Source: Rotaria sp. Silwood1 (lineage: Eukaryota > Rotifera > Eurotatoria > Philodinida > Philodinidae). Taken from it: 64,000 nt of DNA. Of the stretch, positions 21,410 to 32,500 are shown piece by piece. The DNA lies in NCBI GenBank assembly GCA_905250075.1, contig CAJNOP010000184.1, forward strand, positions 248,001 to 312,000. The letters are read 5' to 3'. The stretch's first letter is position 1; every line of letters starts with the position of its first letter. A model generated the notes under the pieces. It ran no database searches. It had not been told where the DNA came from and saw only the letters and a program-made list of their open reading frames with translations. Both the position numbers and the translations under genes were made by a program.

Positions 21410-24400
21410 TTAGTTTTGTGCAATAGTGGATGCTGATAAAAAGGCAGATAAGTGATCCAAGTAACACTTATGAAGATGTGCATGATGGTTCCAGTTAATC
21501 CAATTACGAATGTAACTATTAGGTCTACCACGAGGTAGAGCGTCAATAAATTGAGTTTCTTCGAAGTGCATTTGTAGATACATCGGCATCGCCTTTGAGA
21601 GAATATAAAATTCGAAAAGTTCAGGTGATATTGTTTGTGCTTTATCAATGAAGCGGCGTAAGAAACGTTGAGCACGTGATGTAGCAGTTTGAAAAGCAGG
21701 CAACCATTGTACTTCATCGTTATGAGCATCCCACCAATTGTGAATCAATCTATAGATTTGACGATTTTTGGATTCAATTTTGGCAATAGTTCCATTGGAA
21801 AGTAAGGGCCAGGTTGCATATATCAGTTGAAAATATGGTAAAATAAATGCATTAAAGGTTAGTTCACGTGTTCGTAATGAGGATACATGTGATCGAGTGA
21901 TGTATTTTAGTACAGTTGAATTAATTTGAATTTTCTCAAGCATATTAGTGCAATGTGTGTTGAATGATAATCGTTCATCAACAAAGTAGCCCAGATATTT
22001 AAAGAGAGAAGTACGTCTGATAGGTTGTTGATTAATGGTGAGAATAAGAGAAGGTAATACCACGCGTCTATGTATCCATTGCCATTCTGTTTTTTCACAA
22101 TTAATTGGTTGTTTCCACGTATTGGCATAGGTTTGGAGCTCGTTCAAAGTTCTTTGACCTAAATATTGCATATGTTTCACAAACTCACCTCTAGTCCACC
22201 ATGGAGAGGCTGTTATTATAAGAGCTAGATCGTCGGCATACAGATGTTGATGACTGGCTGATGGGACTTCTTGAACTAGTGTGCAGTGAAATAAAAGAAA
22301 GAGAATTGGACCGAGACAGGAACCTTGTGGAACTCCTTTCTCAATGTTGAAGATGTTGGAAGTAAGATTGTTTAGTTCAATATAACATTTACGATTCTTC
22401 AAATATTCTATGATAAAATCGATTATCTCTCGTGAACAATTCATGTTGTACAATTTATAGATTAATCCATCATGCCAAATTTGATCAAAGGCTTTCGTGA
22501 AATCTACATAAATTACAAGAGTTGCTGTGTGTTGTACTAGACCTGTAGTAATATCCTGTAGAAATTGTATAAATCTGGTGGTGGTAGAATGATGTTGTCG
22601 AAATCCGGATTGTTCCGATGGAAGAATACCGGTATTGTTTATCCACTGAAGAAGATAAACAAGAAAACATCTTTCGTATACCTTACTTAAACATGGTAAG
22701 AGTGAGATAGGCCGCGTTCTGTTGATGTTTAGAATAGTTGATTTATCTTTGGGTAATAGAATCATCTTTGATAATTTCCAATGTTGAGGATATTCATTAT
22801 GGATAAGCAGCTGATTAAAAATTTGAAGAATAAAACCATAATGAGATATCGGGATTGACTTTAACAATTTGTTGGAGACTTTCTCATGTCCACTTGATGT
22901 CTTTGTTTTAAGACGACGAATTGATCGAATTAAGTCGCCAATACAAAATAAAAACGGCTTAGATGGAAGTTCGAGGAGTTTTTGTGATAATGATGCTTTA
23001 AATTCATTAACACTGTGATTTTGGTGAGGTGTTTCAATTTCTGTGAATAATGTCGAATAGTAGTTGAAAGCATGTTGAATCATAGCATTAGTTTCAGTCA
23101 ATATGGAATCATGTTCATCATTGACAAATCCTTGAATTCTAGGAATTTGTTTGTTAAAAAGAGTGCGAGTGTGTCGCCAAAATCGTTGAGTATTTTGTGG
23201 TTCGAGATTGAAACAAAATTCTTGCCATTGAGCTTTCTTAACTGCTCTTAATTCATATTGAATGTATCGATTTAGAGAAGCAAGCGAAAGACGATGGTCA
23301 TTCGCGTTAGTTAATCGATAAAGATTTAGCATTTTACGTCGGTATTTAATGATATTAACGAGATATGGTGGTAGACTTGCTCGATATTTTTTAATCAGAT
23401 GATAATCAGTACAGCGTTCTTGTAAGGCAACAAGAAATTTTTCATAAAGAAGAATGAACTCAGTTGGTGTAGTTTTCATATGTTGAGCTAAATTAAAGAA
23501 AAATGTTTGTTTTAAATCTAAAATGCAACTTATCAGTTTCCAGTCGATATGTTTTAATTCATATGAATTCATATTATTGAAGAAAAATGATGTGATTTGC
23601 CAGTGAACAGGATAATGATCTGTCACTTGCATAGTTTGGTCGACTTCAGAAATTTCTGATGATATTTGATGTGGGGCTATGATCAGATCAATAATGGCTT
23701 CAGATCGGGTTGATGTGGGTTGTGAAGCATTATATATTTTTAGATTTGGCAGTGAATTAATCCATTCACTCAGTCGAGAGCCGTTCATGTTCGTTGTCAC
23801 ATCATACCATTGAGGATGTCGAGCGTTGAAATCACCGACTAGAATTAAATTAGAATTACGTTCGTACAAATGATTAAGAGTGAAAGTAGGTAAATTTTCA
23901 GAAGGTGGTATATAAAGAACGACAAGAGTGTATCGTTGGCTCTTGTTGAAGATGTCAATAGCAATCAAGTTCTCGATGTGGCTGACTTGAGAGATGCATT
24001 GGTGAGGTATCTGATGAGCAATGGCTAAACAAACGCCACCGAAGTTATTTGATCCATGTTGAAAATATATAGTATAGTGAGATTTGAAGAAGCTAGCTAA
24101 TCGATAATTAACGTGGTTGTTAAAATGAAGACCAGTTAAGGCCCATACAGTTGGATAGTATGAACAAATATATTGAATGAGATCTTCTAAGTGAATAGAT
24201 AAACTACTAATGTTATAAAGCAACAATGAGAAGGAAGATTGGTGAGATGATTTGGATGTATGACGAGTGGACCAATCTTGGATAAGTGCTGATAATGAAA
24301 GTGATGTTTGCCATTCATAGAGTATTGACTGAGCTTTCCGGGCTTGGTAATCCGAGCTTAAATAAAAAGAAAAAAAAGATTCATCATAATTTAAAGATTT

Positions 24401-24454
24401 TCTGATTTGGAGATTCGTCAAAGGTTCAAATTCTGTTGCATGTGGATTCATCAT
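21410..24454 (-). CDS. LINE ORF2: endonuclease plus reverse transcriptase
   Basis: 1014 aa. The apurinic-type endonuclease domain covers about residues 65-295 and shows LILVGDFNARHPQW (near 205), an AIIDLIIAP block and VTDHYPV; these are the D-N, D and D-H catalytic blocks. The expected catalytic Glu block (xxETH in relatives) reads WALTGLHF, with Gly where Glu is usual. The reverse transcriptase covers about 500-780: RPISLLPCLSKVYERC, motif A YVDFTKAFDQIWHD (near 650), GVPQGSCLGPILFLLF (near 708) and the YADDLALI active site (near 740). The C-terminal 200 residues are the usual thumb and tail without RNase H. It starts within the last codons of ORF1 (ATGA overlap), suggesting reinitiation. 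It makes cDNA at the nicked target by target-primed reverse transcription, according to the family. Confidence 0.93.
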   Translation of the reverse strand: MMNPHATEFEPLTNLQIRKSLNYDESFFSFYLSSDYQARKAQSILYEWQTSLSLSALIQDWSTRHTSKSSHQSSFSLLLYNISSLSIHLEDLIQYICSYYPTVWALTGLHFNNHVNYRLASFFKSHYTIYFQHGSNNFGGVCLAIAHQIPHQCISQVSHIENLIAIDIFNKSQRYTLVVLYIPPSENLPTFTLNHLYERNSNLILVGDFNARHPQWYDVTTNMNGSRLSEWINSLPNLKIYNASQPTSTRSEAIIDLIIAPHQISSEISEVDQTMQVTDHYPVHWQITSFFFNNMNSYELKHIDWKLISCILDLKQTFFFNLAQHMKTTPTEFILLYEKFLVALQERCTDYHLIKKYRASLPPYLVNIIKYRRKMLNLYRLTNANDHRLSLASLNRYIQYELRAVKKAQWQEFCFNLEPQNTQRFWRHTRTLFNKQIPRIQGFVNDEHDSILTETNAMIQHAFNYYSTLFTEIETPHQNHSVNEFKASLSQKLLELPSKPFLFCIGDLIRSIRRLKTKTSSGHEKVSNKLLKSIPISHYGFILQIFNQLLIHNEYPQHWKLSKMILLPKDKSTILNINRTRPISLLPCLSKVYERCFLVYLLQWINNTGILPSEQSGFRQHHSTTTRFIQFLQDITTGLVQHTATLVIYVDFTKAFDQIWHDGLIYKLYNMNCSREIIDFIIEYLKNRKCYIELNNLTSNIFNIEKGVPQGSCLGPILFLLFHCTLVQEVPSASHQHLYADDLALIITASPWWTRGEFVKHMQYLGQRTLNELQTYANTWKQPINCEKTEWQWIHRRVVLPSLILTINQQPIRRTSLFKYLGYFVDERLSFNTHCTNMLEKIQINSTVLKYITRSHVSSLRTRELTFNAFILPYFQLIYATWPLLSNGTIAKIESKNRQIYRLIHNWWDAHNDEVQWLPAFQTATSRAQRFLRRFIDKAQTISPELFEFYILSKAMPMYLQMHFEETQFIDALPRGRPNSYIRNWINWNHHAHLHKCYLDHLSAFLSASTIAQN

Positions 24455-26256
24455 TGAAAATAATCATTTTGTAAAAATAAGTTTTTATTGAGATTCGATT
24501 CGAGTGATAGTTGTGATAAAGAGGTTGACTGTGGTTGATTGCATGTAGGTGTAGTCAATGAACATAAATTTGATTGAGCCTGAGTGCGAATAAGAAGTGG
24601 AGAAGAAATAGATGTATTCGAAGTAACATGTGATATTGATGATTTTTTACGAGTAGTTGAAAGAGCACGTAGAAAAGAAAGTTTTGTTTTTTGTTGGTCA
24701 GTTGCTTGAATTATTTTCTTTTCACTTAATTTATCATATACACTAACCAGCAATTCCGACATAGAGAACAAATAAGGTACAATTTGAGTTTCAATCATTT
24801 GAAGTGAAGAAAGATGTTGTTGCATAGCTAAGTCAGATTTTTGTTCAATGTGCAAAATTTTGTCTATAAGAATATCGTGTGATTTAGTAATTTCGTCTTT
24901 TAGTGTTTTAATAATGACAGATGATTGATCAGTTTGTTCGAATTTTGATGGTTCAGGTAATGCTGTAGATTGTGTATTGGAATTAACATGAGATGACATT
25001 GTTTGCAAAACAGTTGAATATAGGCGAGCTGAAGAAGGTAGATAAGGAGTAGCTGTAGATTTAGAAATCATGCTTGTAGTCTGTTGTTGCTGTTGATTTT
25101 TGCGATAAGATATTTTAGCCGGACATTGAGGTGCTCCTGCTATGTGAGAACCTGCACAATTAGCACATTTAATAGGATTTAAACAATTTGGATTGTAAGC
25201 ATGAATTTCTCCACATTTATAACATTTTGGTTCATTCATACAATTATGAATTTTATGTCCGAATTGCTGACATTTAAAACATCGATCAATTTGAGTAAGC
25301 GGTTTATAAGTTGTTGCTGTATACCGGATGCTATCTATGTAAATATAGCCGTTTTTAAGAATCAAATTAACATCATCTTGAGAGTGAAAATCGATTCGAA
25401 CTTTAGTAGTAGGTTGATCATCACGAAATATTCTTGTAACACGATCTGTTGATGTATAACGTTCAGCAATAAGAGGATGAATTGTATCTACATTCCATTC
25501 ACGAGGAATGCGATTTACAATAACAGAATATGAAACAGGAATTCGACGAGGCAAAGTAACTTTGAATGATAAATTACAAATTAAATTTGGCCATGAACTA
25601 TTCTCGAAAAGCATTTCATAAGTTGATGAATCATTTGCAAATAGTAACAGTACATTATGTGATTGAATATATTTGGAATAAAAAGCTGTACTGATATTTA
25701 ATTTATGATTTTGTTTAACAAGATCATTTAACACTTGTATTTCTGGTGGTTTTTGCTGATTTTCAAATTCTATTTTGAATGGTGGTAGATGTAATTGGTT
25801 ATTTCTTGCATTAATATTGTTGTTCAGCGAAGAATTTGTCTGATATTGTGCTTGTGTTCTTCGTAGTCCTTGAAAGTTCTTTTTAGTAGATAATGGTTTA
25901 AGTTTTGTTTCAGCTTTTCCAAATGAAAAGTATGAATGAACGCCTTCAGTAGTCACGTCTGAATAAGTGATTTGTTGTTGTTGAGTATCTGTTGTTGATG
26001 TTGTTGTAGCTTTTCGTTTTTGAATTTTGCTCGCCTTTTTATAACCTACTGTTTCCCAATCTTCATCATTTTCACTTTCATCTGATTTTTTTATTAATAT
26101 GTTGGTATTTGTATTGATGTCTGAATGTTCTACTTTTTTATTTTCATTGTTGATTTCATTAATTTGTTTTCCAGTTTGAATCAAAGCTTTGGACTTCGTA
26201 GAGAGTCCATGGGTGGAGAATAATGAGACAGACTTTTTCTCTACCTTTCCCATCAC
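24451..26256 (-). CDS. LINE ORF1: gag-like RNA-binding protein
   Basis: 601 aa. The N-terminal 150 residues are polar and low-complexity, including ENDEDWETVGYKKASKIQKR. An RRM-like central domain at about 170-320 contains RIDFHSQDDVNLILKNGYIY. Three zinc knuckles follow at about residues 322-390: CFKCQQFGHKIHNC, CYKCGEIHAYNPNC and CANCAGSHIAGAPQC, spaced as in Jockey-group ORF1 proteins. The rest is Ser/Thr/Gln-rich. The protein is expected to coat the element's RNA and form particles with ORF2. The stop codon overlaps the ORF2 start (ATGA). The frame is intact, with no stop or frameshift. Confidence 0.9.
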   Translation of the reverse strand: MMGKVEKKSVSLFSTHGLSTKSKALIQTGKQINEINNENKKVEHSDINTNTNILIKKSDESENDEDWETVGYKKASKIQKRKATTTSTTDTQQQQITYSDVTTEGVHSYFSFGKAETKLKPLSTKKNFQGLRRTQAQYQTNSSLNNNINARNNQLHLPPFKIEFENQQKPPEIQVLNDLVKQNHKLNISTAFYSKYIQSHNVLLLFANDSSTYEMLFENSSWPNLICNLSFKVTLPRRIPVSYSVIVNRIPREWNVDTIHPLIAERYTSTDRVTRIFRDDQPTTKVRIDFHSQDDVNLILKNGYIYIDSIRYTATTYKPLTQIDRCFKCQQFGHKIHNCMNEPKCYKCGEIHAYNPNCLNPIKCANCAGSHIAGAPQCPAKISYRKNQQQQQTTSMISKSTATPYLPSSARLYSTVLQTMSSHVNSNTQSTALPEPSKFEQTDQSSVIIKTLKDEITKSHDILIDKILHIEQKSDLAMQQHLSSLQMIETQIVPYLFSMSELLVSVYDKLSEKKIIQATDQQKTKLSFLRALSTTRKKSSISHVTSNTSISSPLLIRTQAQSNLCSLTTPTCNQPQSTSLSQLSLESNLNKNLFLQNDYFQ

Positions 26257-26387
26257 CTCTATGATGAGTTAATTGAAAAGGATTATTGAACTTTTCCAAT
26301 AATTTGTTTTTTTCTTTGATTTAATTAATAAGATAAGAATATTTGTTAATAAAAACACGTTCAAAATTTAGCGCAGAAAAAGAAAAG

Positions 26388-26400
26388 TGAACCTTCATAT
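26388..26400. repeat. Target-site duplication of the LINE, 5' side copy
   Basis: TGAACCTTCATAT, identical to 21288-21300. The element begins immediately on the lower-coordinate side. Confidence 0.9.
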
Positions 26401-27800
26401 TGTATCGTTCAGCATTTCATAATATTTCTTGACTAGTTGTTCTTCTGTTTCTCAACAATACTCTTGAAAGGCTATCAGATTGTTGTTGTTTTGAGTACAT
26501 CTGAAGATCATTTAATATAAATTTCCAATTTATTTAAGAGTGCGTATATTATAGGGAACTATTACGATAGCTTTGTGAGGAGGTTCTGAGGCTTTGGCTT
26601 TGGCTTTAGTTCGAATCACCATTGTATTATCAAGGACTAGTGACAATTCTATCATGAACTTAGTCAGATTTGTCTCAGATCCTAACATGCTGACGATGAA
26701 AACAAGCGTTAGTGCCTTGAATAGATTCTATAGTTATTGTTTTCGGAGTTACCGTGAAACAAGTTTTAGATGATTTTTCTGAAGAACTTTACCAGAGGCT
26801 ATCTTAGCCACCAAGGAGAAGTTACCCATCTGATAGTGCGAGAAAATGAAGGATTGGAGTTTTTATACAACGTGTTACACGTAAGAGAAAAAACAAACTT
26901 CAATATAAAAAATTATTAAAAGCTGCATAATAGCTGTTTAAGCAAAAGTAAAGTAAATACAAAAGCCCCTGTTGTTATTACTCTTATTTCTTTTGCATCA
27001 ACATGAAAATTTTTTCCTTTCACAATATAATGCGCATTAACAACTAAGATGAAAAATGTCACAATTAAAATAGTATCGAAACGTTTTTTAAATAACGTTA
27101 CTATTTTCTCTTTTAATTTATGAAGAACGCAAAATCTCCACGCACATAACATCTCCATGAACTTGCAAAAAAAACCATTGAATAGTAATGTTATTTTTTT
27201 CGTCAAACTGAATTCTTATTCCGATTGTACACTGTACGAGAAGGGTATGAAAACACCTAGAATAATGATATATCCCGTACCTTTTAATTTTAGTTATAAT
27301 GAGAGTCTGACACGAAAAGTTTCATAATTACTGTTAATTGTATGTCGAGTAAAGTTGGAATTCATAAAGGATTACGATTAGGAAGTCAAGAAATTCCAGC
27401 TAGCCCGATTAGTTTCGACTGTGCTCAAACCTCTTCTAGTGACATTTTGCAATTTGCATATAACTAGAGGCTCAGGGCGGGACTAAAAAATTCTTAGCAT
27501 GATTATGTAAAGGTGTAAAGATAAATGTGATAATATGAATTTAAGATCAGCTACAGTCGTCGACATCGATCTTCACGTTGTCACCTGTCCTAACTCTTAT
27601 AACATGAACTCCACTCTTATTTATTAAACCATGCTTAAATTTTCATGATTATTTCAGAAATAGTAGAAGACTTAGAGACCGTTCGATACTGTATCAAACA
27701 CGTTCAAATGCATGATTCGATAGTATTTGACTATTTGAACATATTACTACGTAAGAAGATTTTTGACAGACTGTATTGATAATAGTTAGAAGCATAATCG
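26401..27800. other. Flank of the old LINE remnant, then intergenic
   Basis: The first part (26401 to about 26500) continues the decayed endonuclease frame on the minus strand. The rest to 26880 is unusually GC-balanced and broken, probably old repeat. A 96-codon minus frame at 26916-27206 would encode two hydrophobic segments but has no recognised motif; I do not call it a gene. No promoter is obvious for the GT61 gene. Confidence 0.4.
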
Positions 27801-29582
27801 ATGGCACTAACTAATGTGCGAATTGTAATTCTGTTGTTCGTTTTTGTCTTGGCTACTATGATGATTATATTAATCGAGGAGTTGCAAAAGAACATTAAAC
27901 TGCAGATTCAGACATCAATGTTAAACAACCTATGGATTGAATTTAGTATGCGAGCAAACAAACATTCACTCAAACAAATCGATTACTTATTGTCCAATCA
28001 TGCATTATTTCAAACGTATAAACTACTTCTTCAAGCTAATCAAAATCTAGAGACAACCTTTGAATGTATCGGTCCCTTGTACAATCACTCTTGTCTCTAC
28101 AAAAACTTGTACTACACTGAAAAAACATTTTGGATTCTAACGACAAGGAAAACTGCTTTTCCATTACCAGACATTCGCATCGGAGCATATATTACGTCGC
28201 AGATTAATCCTAATCGGCGTCGCTTTTACTCGTATGCTGATCTTGAAGAATTTGTGAGTCGTAAAATTAATCCTATAGTTATTCCAAATATGACTCTTTA
28301 TTTCGATCAACCGTGGTTGTCAAATGTTGGACATGCACTTTTTGACGGACTTTATCCGGCATATGTGGCCCTCATTCGTTTCCAACCAAAACATCTTCAA
28401 CCATTTCGTATACTTCTTAGTACCATGAGTGACAGTAGTAATTATTCATTTAGTCAAGATATTTATAGTGTTTTCTCTGGACTTGGTACTATGAATGCCA
28501 GTGTCCTAGAAGAAATGTCAGTCGGAAGATGGTTTGCTTTTCAGGAGCTAGTAATGGGTAGTGGAAATCTGTGTCAGCGATGTCTTCAGCCAAACCTTCA
28601 GCTACCCGGCGGAATTGAACTGAATGGCTCGCGACTTTTTCGAGATCGAATGTACATACAGCACGGTCTGAATCCTCCAACTGTGAAGCAGAATCACTCT
28701 GCCGAACGGCGAAAACGACAGAAACCACTGAGAGCCTTTGTCATTGATAACAAACGATTTACTAGTCGAGATAAACTAGAAATTAATGCTGCAATAGATG
28801 AAATCAACAAGTACACCGATGCTAATAAGAATAAAGCCACGGAAAACCAAAAAATGTTACACTGGCCACTCATTTATGTCACTTACATTGATTATTCTCT
28901 CATCACAACTAGTAACAATGGTTCTTTTCAGTTTAATGCTACTCAAAAAGAATCGAAAACATTAGTACGTAATAGCAAAATGGTGGCACATTTACAATTA
29001 TTGCAGGACATGGACATTCATGTTACGGGACCAGGCACAGGGCAAATGTATCAGACCTTCCTTTCGGATGGATCTGTGAGTATAAATCTGGGAGGTTTAG
29101 GTTATAAAAATCAGAAGAGCATACTGGAAAAGTATGCATCATTCATGGAACAATATGTCACAGCTGGCACACCATATATTAAGGGACTTTATTATCCAAT
29201 CAATGAAAGACCGTCAGGTATTAAAAGAGAGACAGTGATCAGACTTATTAGAGAAGCAGCACAACTCATTATGAATGGATTTACGATACCAGTGAATCCA
29301 AGAAATAATCTAGCACCAGATGGGCAGCTATTCATAGAGATGTGCGAGCTAGATAAGGAATTCTGTATGACAGTCACTGAAAGATCAGGCAAGGATGACT
29401 TTTGGTGTATCGATACATGGCCTGAAGATATTGTCCATGAGAATGGACCATGGTCATTCGAAAGCATCAACGACGGTGATAGAAAAGTTATTTGTCCGTA
29501 CAATCGAACATTACTGAATCAGTTAAGACAAAAGTACAGCATCGATTATCACGTTTCAATCATGTCGAACAGAACAGAATAG
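27801..29582 (+). CDS. GT61-family glycosyltransferase, type II membrane protein
   Basis: 593 aa, single exon. An N-terminal signal anchor lies at about residues 6-27 (IVILLFVFVLATMMIILI), followed by a Gln/Asn-rich stem, so it is predicted to be a Golgi/ER lumenal enzyme. The DUF563/GT61 catalytic region shows PWLSNVGHALFDGLYPAY near residue 170-190 and LQLLQDMDIHVTGPGTG followed by QMYQTFLSDGSVSINLGG near 395-430, the two hallmark blocks. Cys and N-glycosylation sequons (NYS, NAS, NHS, NRT) occur in the lumenal part. GT61 enzymes transfer xylose, arabinose or GlcNAc to glycans; the donor and acceptor cannot be told here. The GPGTGQMY form differs from EOGT and is closer to nematode and microbial members. 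The lack of introns in a genome of intron-rich genes is notable. The start ATG is the first in frame. Confidence 0.85.
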   Translation: MALTNVRIVILLFVFVLATMMIILIEELQKNIKLQIQTSMLNNLWIEFSMRANKHSLKQIDYLLSNHALFQTYKLLLQANQNLETTFECIGPLYNHSCLYKNLYYTEKTFWILTTRKTAFPLPDIRIGAYITSQINPNRRRFYSYADLEEFVSRKINPIVIPNMTLYFDQPWLSNVGHALFDGLYPAYVALIRFQPKHLQPFRILLSTMSDSSNYSFSQDIYSVFSGLGTMNASVLEEMSVGRWFAFQELVMGSGNLCQRCLQPNLQLPGGIELNGSRLFRDRMYIQHGLNPPTVKQNHSAERRKRQKPLRAFVIDNKRFTSRDKLEINAAIDEINKYTDANKNKATENQKMLHWPLIYVTYIDYSLITTSNNGSFQFNATQKESKTLVRNSKMVAHLQLLQDMDIHVTGPGTGQMYQTFLSDGSVSINLGGLGYKNQKSILEKYASFMEQYVTAGTPYIKGLYYPINERPSGIKRETVIRLIREAAQLIMNGFTIPVNPRNNLAPDGQLFIEMCELDKEFCMTVTERSGKDDFWCIDTWPEDIVHENGPWSFESINDGDRKVICPYNRTLLNQLRQKYSIDYHVSIMSNRTE

Positions 29583-32500
29583 CATGATAAACATTGTCTC
29601 TGAAACTGATTGAGAGACAATCATAAAGAATCAGTAGGTGTGCTTCGTCTTTCATGACCAGAATAATCCTAAAAAATGTTGTTTATTTTGCTGTAAGAAA
29701 TTGATTATTCATTTTAAACTTAAAAGAACTGTTTTGATCAAATGACATATGCAACTCAGTTTCTTGATGATGATGACGAGTTTTATACAGAACTGTACTT
29801 TAAATGAGTAAAGATTCGTATATCTGTCATCTTCATTTGACCAGATAGAACCAATAAAGTTCGGAAAAATTTCAGAGTCATATTGTATGTCGGGTTCTAT
29901 ATCAGAGAAGAGAATCTAAAAAATGAGATTGCTTATGAATAATCCTCATAGAAAACTGGCACCCTCAATACATCGAGCTTTTCAAGCTAATTCTACGAAA
30001 ATTAATAATGTTTGGACTAAAAAAAAAGAGAAAGATTTTTGTTTTCATATTGCTTTTTTGCTATCCAAAGGAAGTTGACTATAAGCATGGTGACATGAAA
30101 CTTACAATGGCAACAAGAAAACATTTCCATTATGTTTCTTTTCTAATCATCGATCGACGAGGTACAGAGCTTTTTTGATGTGAGAAAAACGTCAAAAGAA
30201 ATAGTACGTCGACCAATCTCTTAATTAAATAACGCAACGTTTTTGATTGAGATTGTGTTGGATGATAGCAGACCATTTCGAAGTGCACGATATTTTAGAC
30301 AGAAAAATAATCTGGACATTTTTTATGATATAAAAAGGGTTTAAAGTGGTTAGGACTCATTCTGATCTAATATTGTCGAGAAATTATTTGAGTCTGTTGA
30401 AAGTCAATAACAATAGTATATCAAATAGCCACGATGCTGACGCGCTATTGAGAATGCTGAGAGCGATGAGTGAGTGAAATAAATGCATCTATTCTACTTT
30501 CCACTCACTTGGAAGAGTACCTTCACTAACAACGGCTTTCGTCGACATCTCTCCATTATTTAATGTTAATAAGAGGGATTTTATGAAAAACTCGAAGAAT
30601 GTCGAAACCTAGAAGGAAATAAATTTTGAAAACCGTGAAAAATAACTCGCTTGCTATCATAATTCAGTTTAAAGTATGATAAGAAAAGACACTAAGTTCT
30701 AATTAGCTACACTTAATTTATTGGTATTGTCGAAGGGAAACAATAGACCTGATAAGAAAGGAATTTAATCAGATTTACATTGTTGAACGTAGAGAATATG
30801 ACACATCATATGCTGAATATTTTAGCTTTAGTTGTTCAGAGTTATCTGTTATGTTCACATTCTTGTTTGTATGACATATTTGATCAATATCTATTTGTCT
30901 TTAGTATGATGACGGCACTCGGTAAGTAACCTACTTTATCTTAGAAAACTATCACCTTATCGATATGATATCTTCGTTGTGTAACCAAAAATTTCAATTG
31001 TTCAGCTGCTATTTAAAAGAGAGAACTAATAAAAAAAAAGGTAATGTCTCTCTCAAATTATTTTTTATTAGAAATCAAAGACGTTAATGTAACGTGTCTT
31101 ACCTAAAAGAACTGGAAAGAATACACAAATCTTTAAAAAACTTTGAAAGATCTACGAAGACCAAATCAAAACAATCGCTTTTTCTCATGGCATTTCATTC
31201 TTTTATTTACATAATGAACCAATAACAAATGAGTCGATTATATTGAACATGTTATAATGGTTATGTGCACACAGCCAAGAAAATATTACTACCGTGAAGC
31301 TAAAACTATATCGATTCAATTAAATAGAATAGAAGTATTGCTCGTCATGCTATCTTGTTCGATGGCTATACGAATTTGACTCGGCTTTTGTGATGAATAT
31401 GGCAAAACAGCGAGACACAAAGGATCAATAGATGAACTATAAGTTCTGCTTGAATCAATAATTAAAATACAAGAAATAATGAAGATGAAAAGGAAAACAT
31501 ACGGCAATCTAAATTAGTGAAACTTCATCAGAATGTAAATGCAATCAAAAAATAAACACTTGTTAATAAAATTTCTAAGGCTAGACTAAGCACATATTTC
31601 GTCCGCCAATACAGTATTTCAGTTAATGTCCAAAACTGAGTATCTAGAGAAAAAAATATCGCAAACTATGTGAAACAATAGTAAGTCACAATGCATTAAG
31701 ATAGACGAGCTATTTGTCAGAAATTTCGGAGTGACAGATTATTCTGAGTACATACTTTGATTTAACACCTATGCTGGTGAGTCTTTCGTTAACATGATAT
31801 ATGGCGAAGAAGACTTTCTCATCGAACATACGTCTCAACAGCAAGCATAGTATTATATCCTATTGGTAATTGAAAGTCTGACCCATACCAATGGACTTAT
31901 AATCAGCCTCAGAAATTGATCAAAATGCAAAAAATAACAGCAAAAAACTATTGTTAGAGACAATACTAACAGTAATTGAAGAAATTATGGATAAAGTTCA
32001 TAATCGTCGTTTGCTCTCTTGAAAATTCATATTGTTAGCCAGCTAAAATTTATTGCATCCTGTATGGATAAGGTTGTTGGAATAGGTTCAATGTGCAATA
32101 AAAATGAGGATCTTTCAAAAGATGTAACGGAATTCTGAAACTGTGGAATTCGACGGTATTGAACAGAACTAGAGAATCTTGAGGGTTTTCGAGAATTCTA
32201 GAAAAATTTTGAGTATTCTTAGGAATTCCAATGAGTCCAATAGATTTTAAGAATCTACAAGCAATTAAATGCATTGACATTGACAAATAATTTATTTCTA
32301 TACATTCGTTTAATATATATTTTTTTAGGGATATTATCAGTAAACAGGACAGAATAGAATATAGCTCATATGTGTCAAAAAATATACAACAAAAACATTT
32401 CAATGTAAAAATTTATTAAAAAAATTTCAATAGTCAAATTAGGAATGACTATAAATCTACCCATATTTGGACACAATGTCCTGTGTAGAAAAACGAATAA

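Larger units (their letters stand above)
21301..26387 (-). mobile_element. Complete Jockey/CR1-like non-LTR retrotransposon (LINE)
   Basis: A 5.1 kb minus-strand element bounded by perfect 13-bp target-site duplications. Order in transcription direction: 5' UTR 26257-26387 (131 bp), ORF1 26256-24451, ORF2 24454-21410, a short 3' UTR and a poly-A tail (T run at 21301-21310). ORF1 and ORF2 overlap by ATGA. Both frames are uninterrupted over 1,600 codons and the duplications are identical, so the insertion is recent. Domain order (CCHC gag, endonuclease, RT, no RNase H) fits the Jockey/CR1 group. It sits inside an older dead element in the same orientation. Confidence 0.93.

Noticed and set aside
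26916..27206. 96-codon minus frame with two hydrophobic segments
   Set aside because: No homology recognised, isolated, AT-rich; cannot separate from chance.
28489..28728. Minus frame of 79 codons and a similar one at 29192-29503
   Set aside because: Antisense shadows of the GT61 gene.
32050..32403. 117-codon minus frame
   Set aside because: Low-complexity AT-rich frame with no domain or partner exon.
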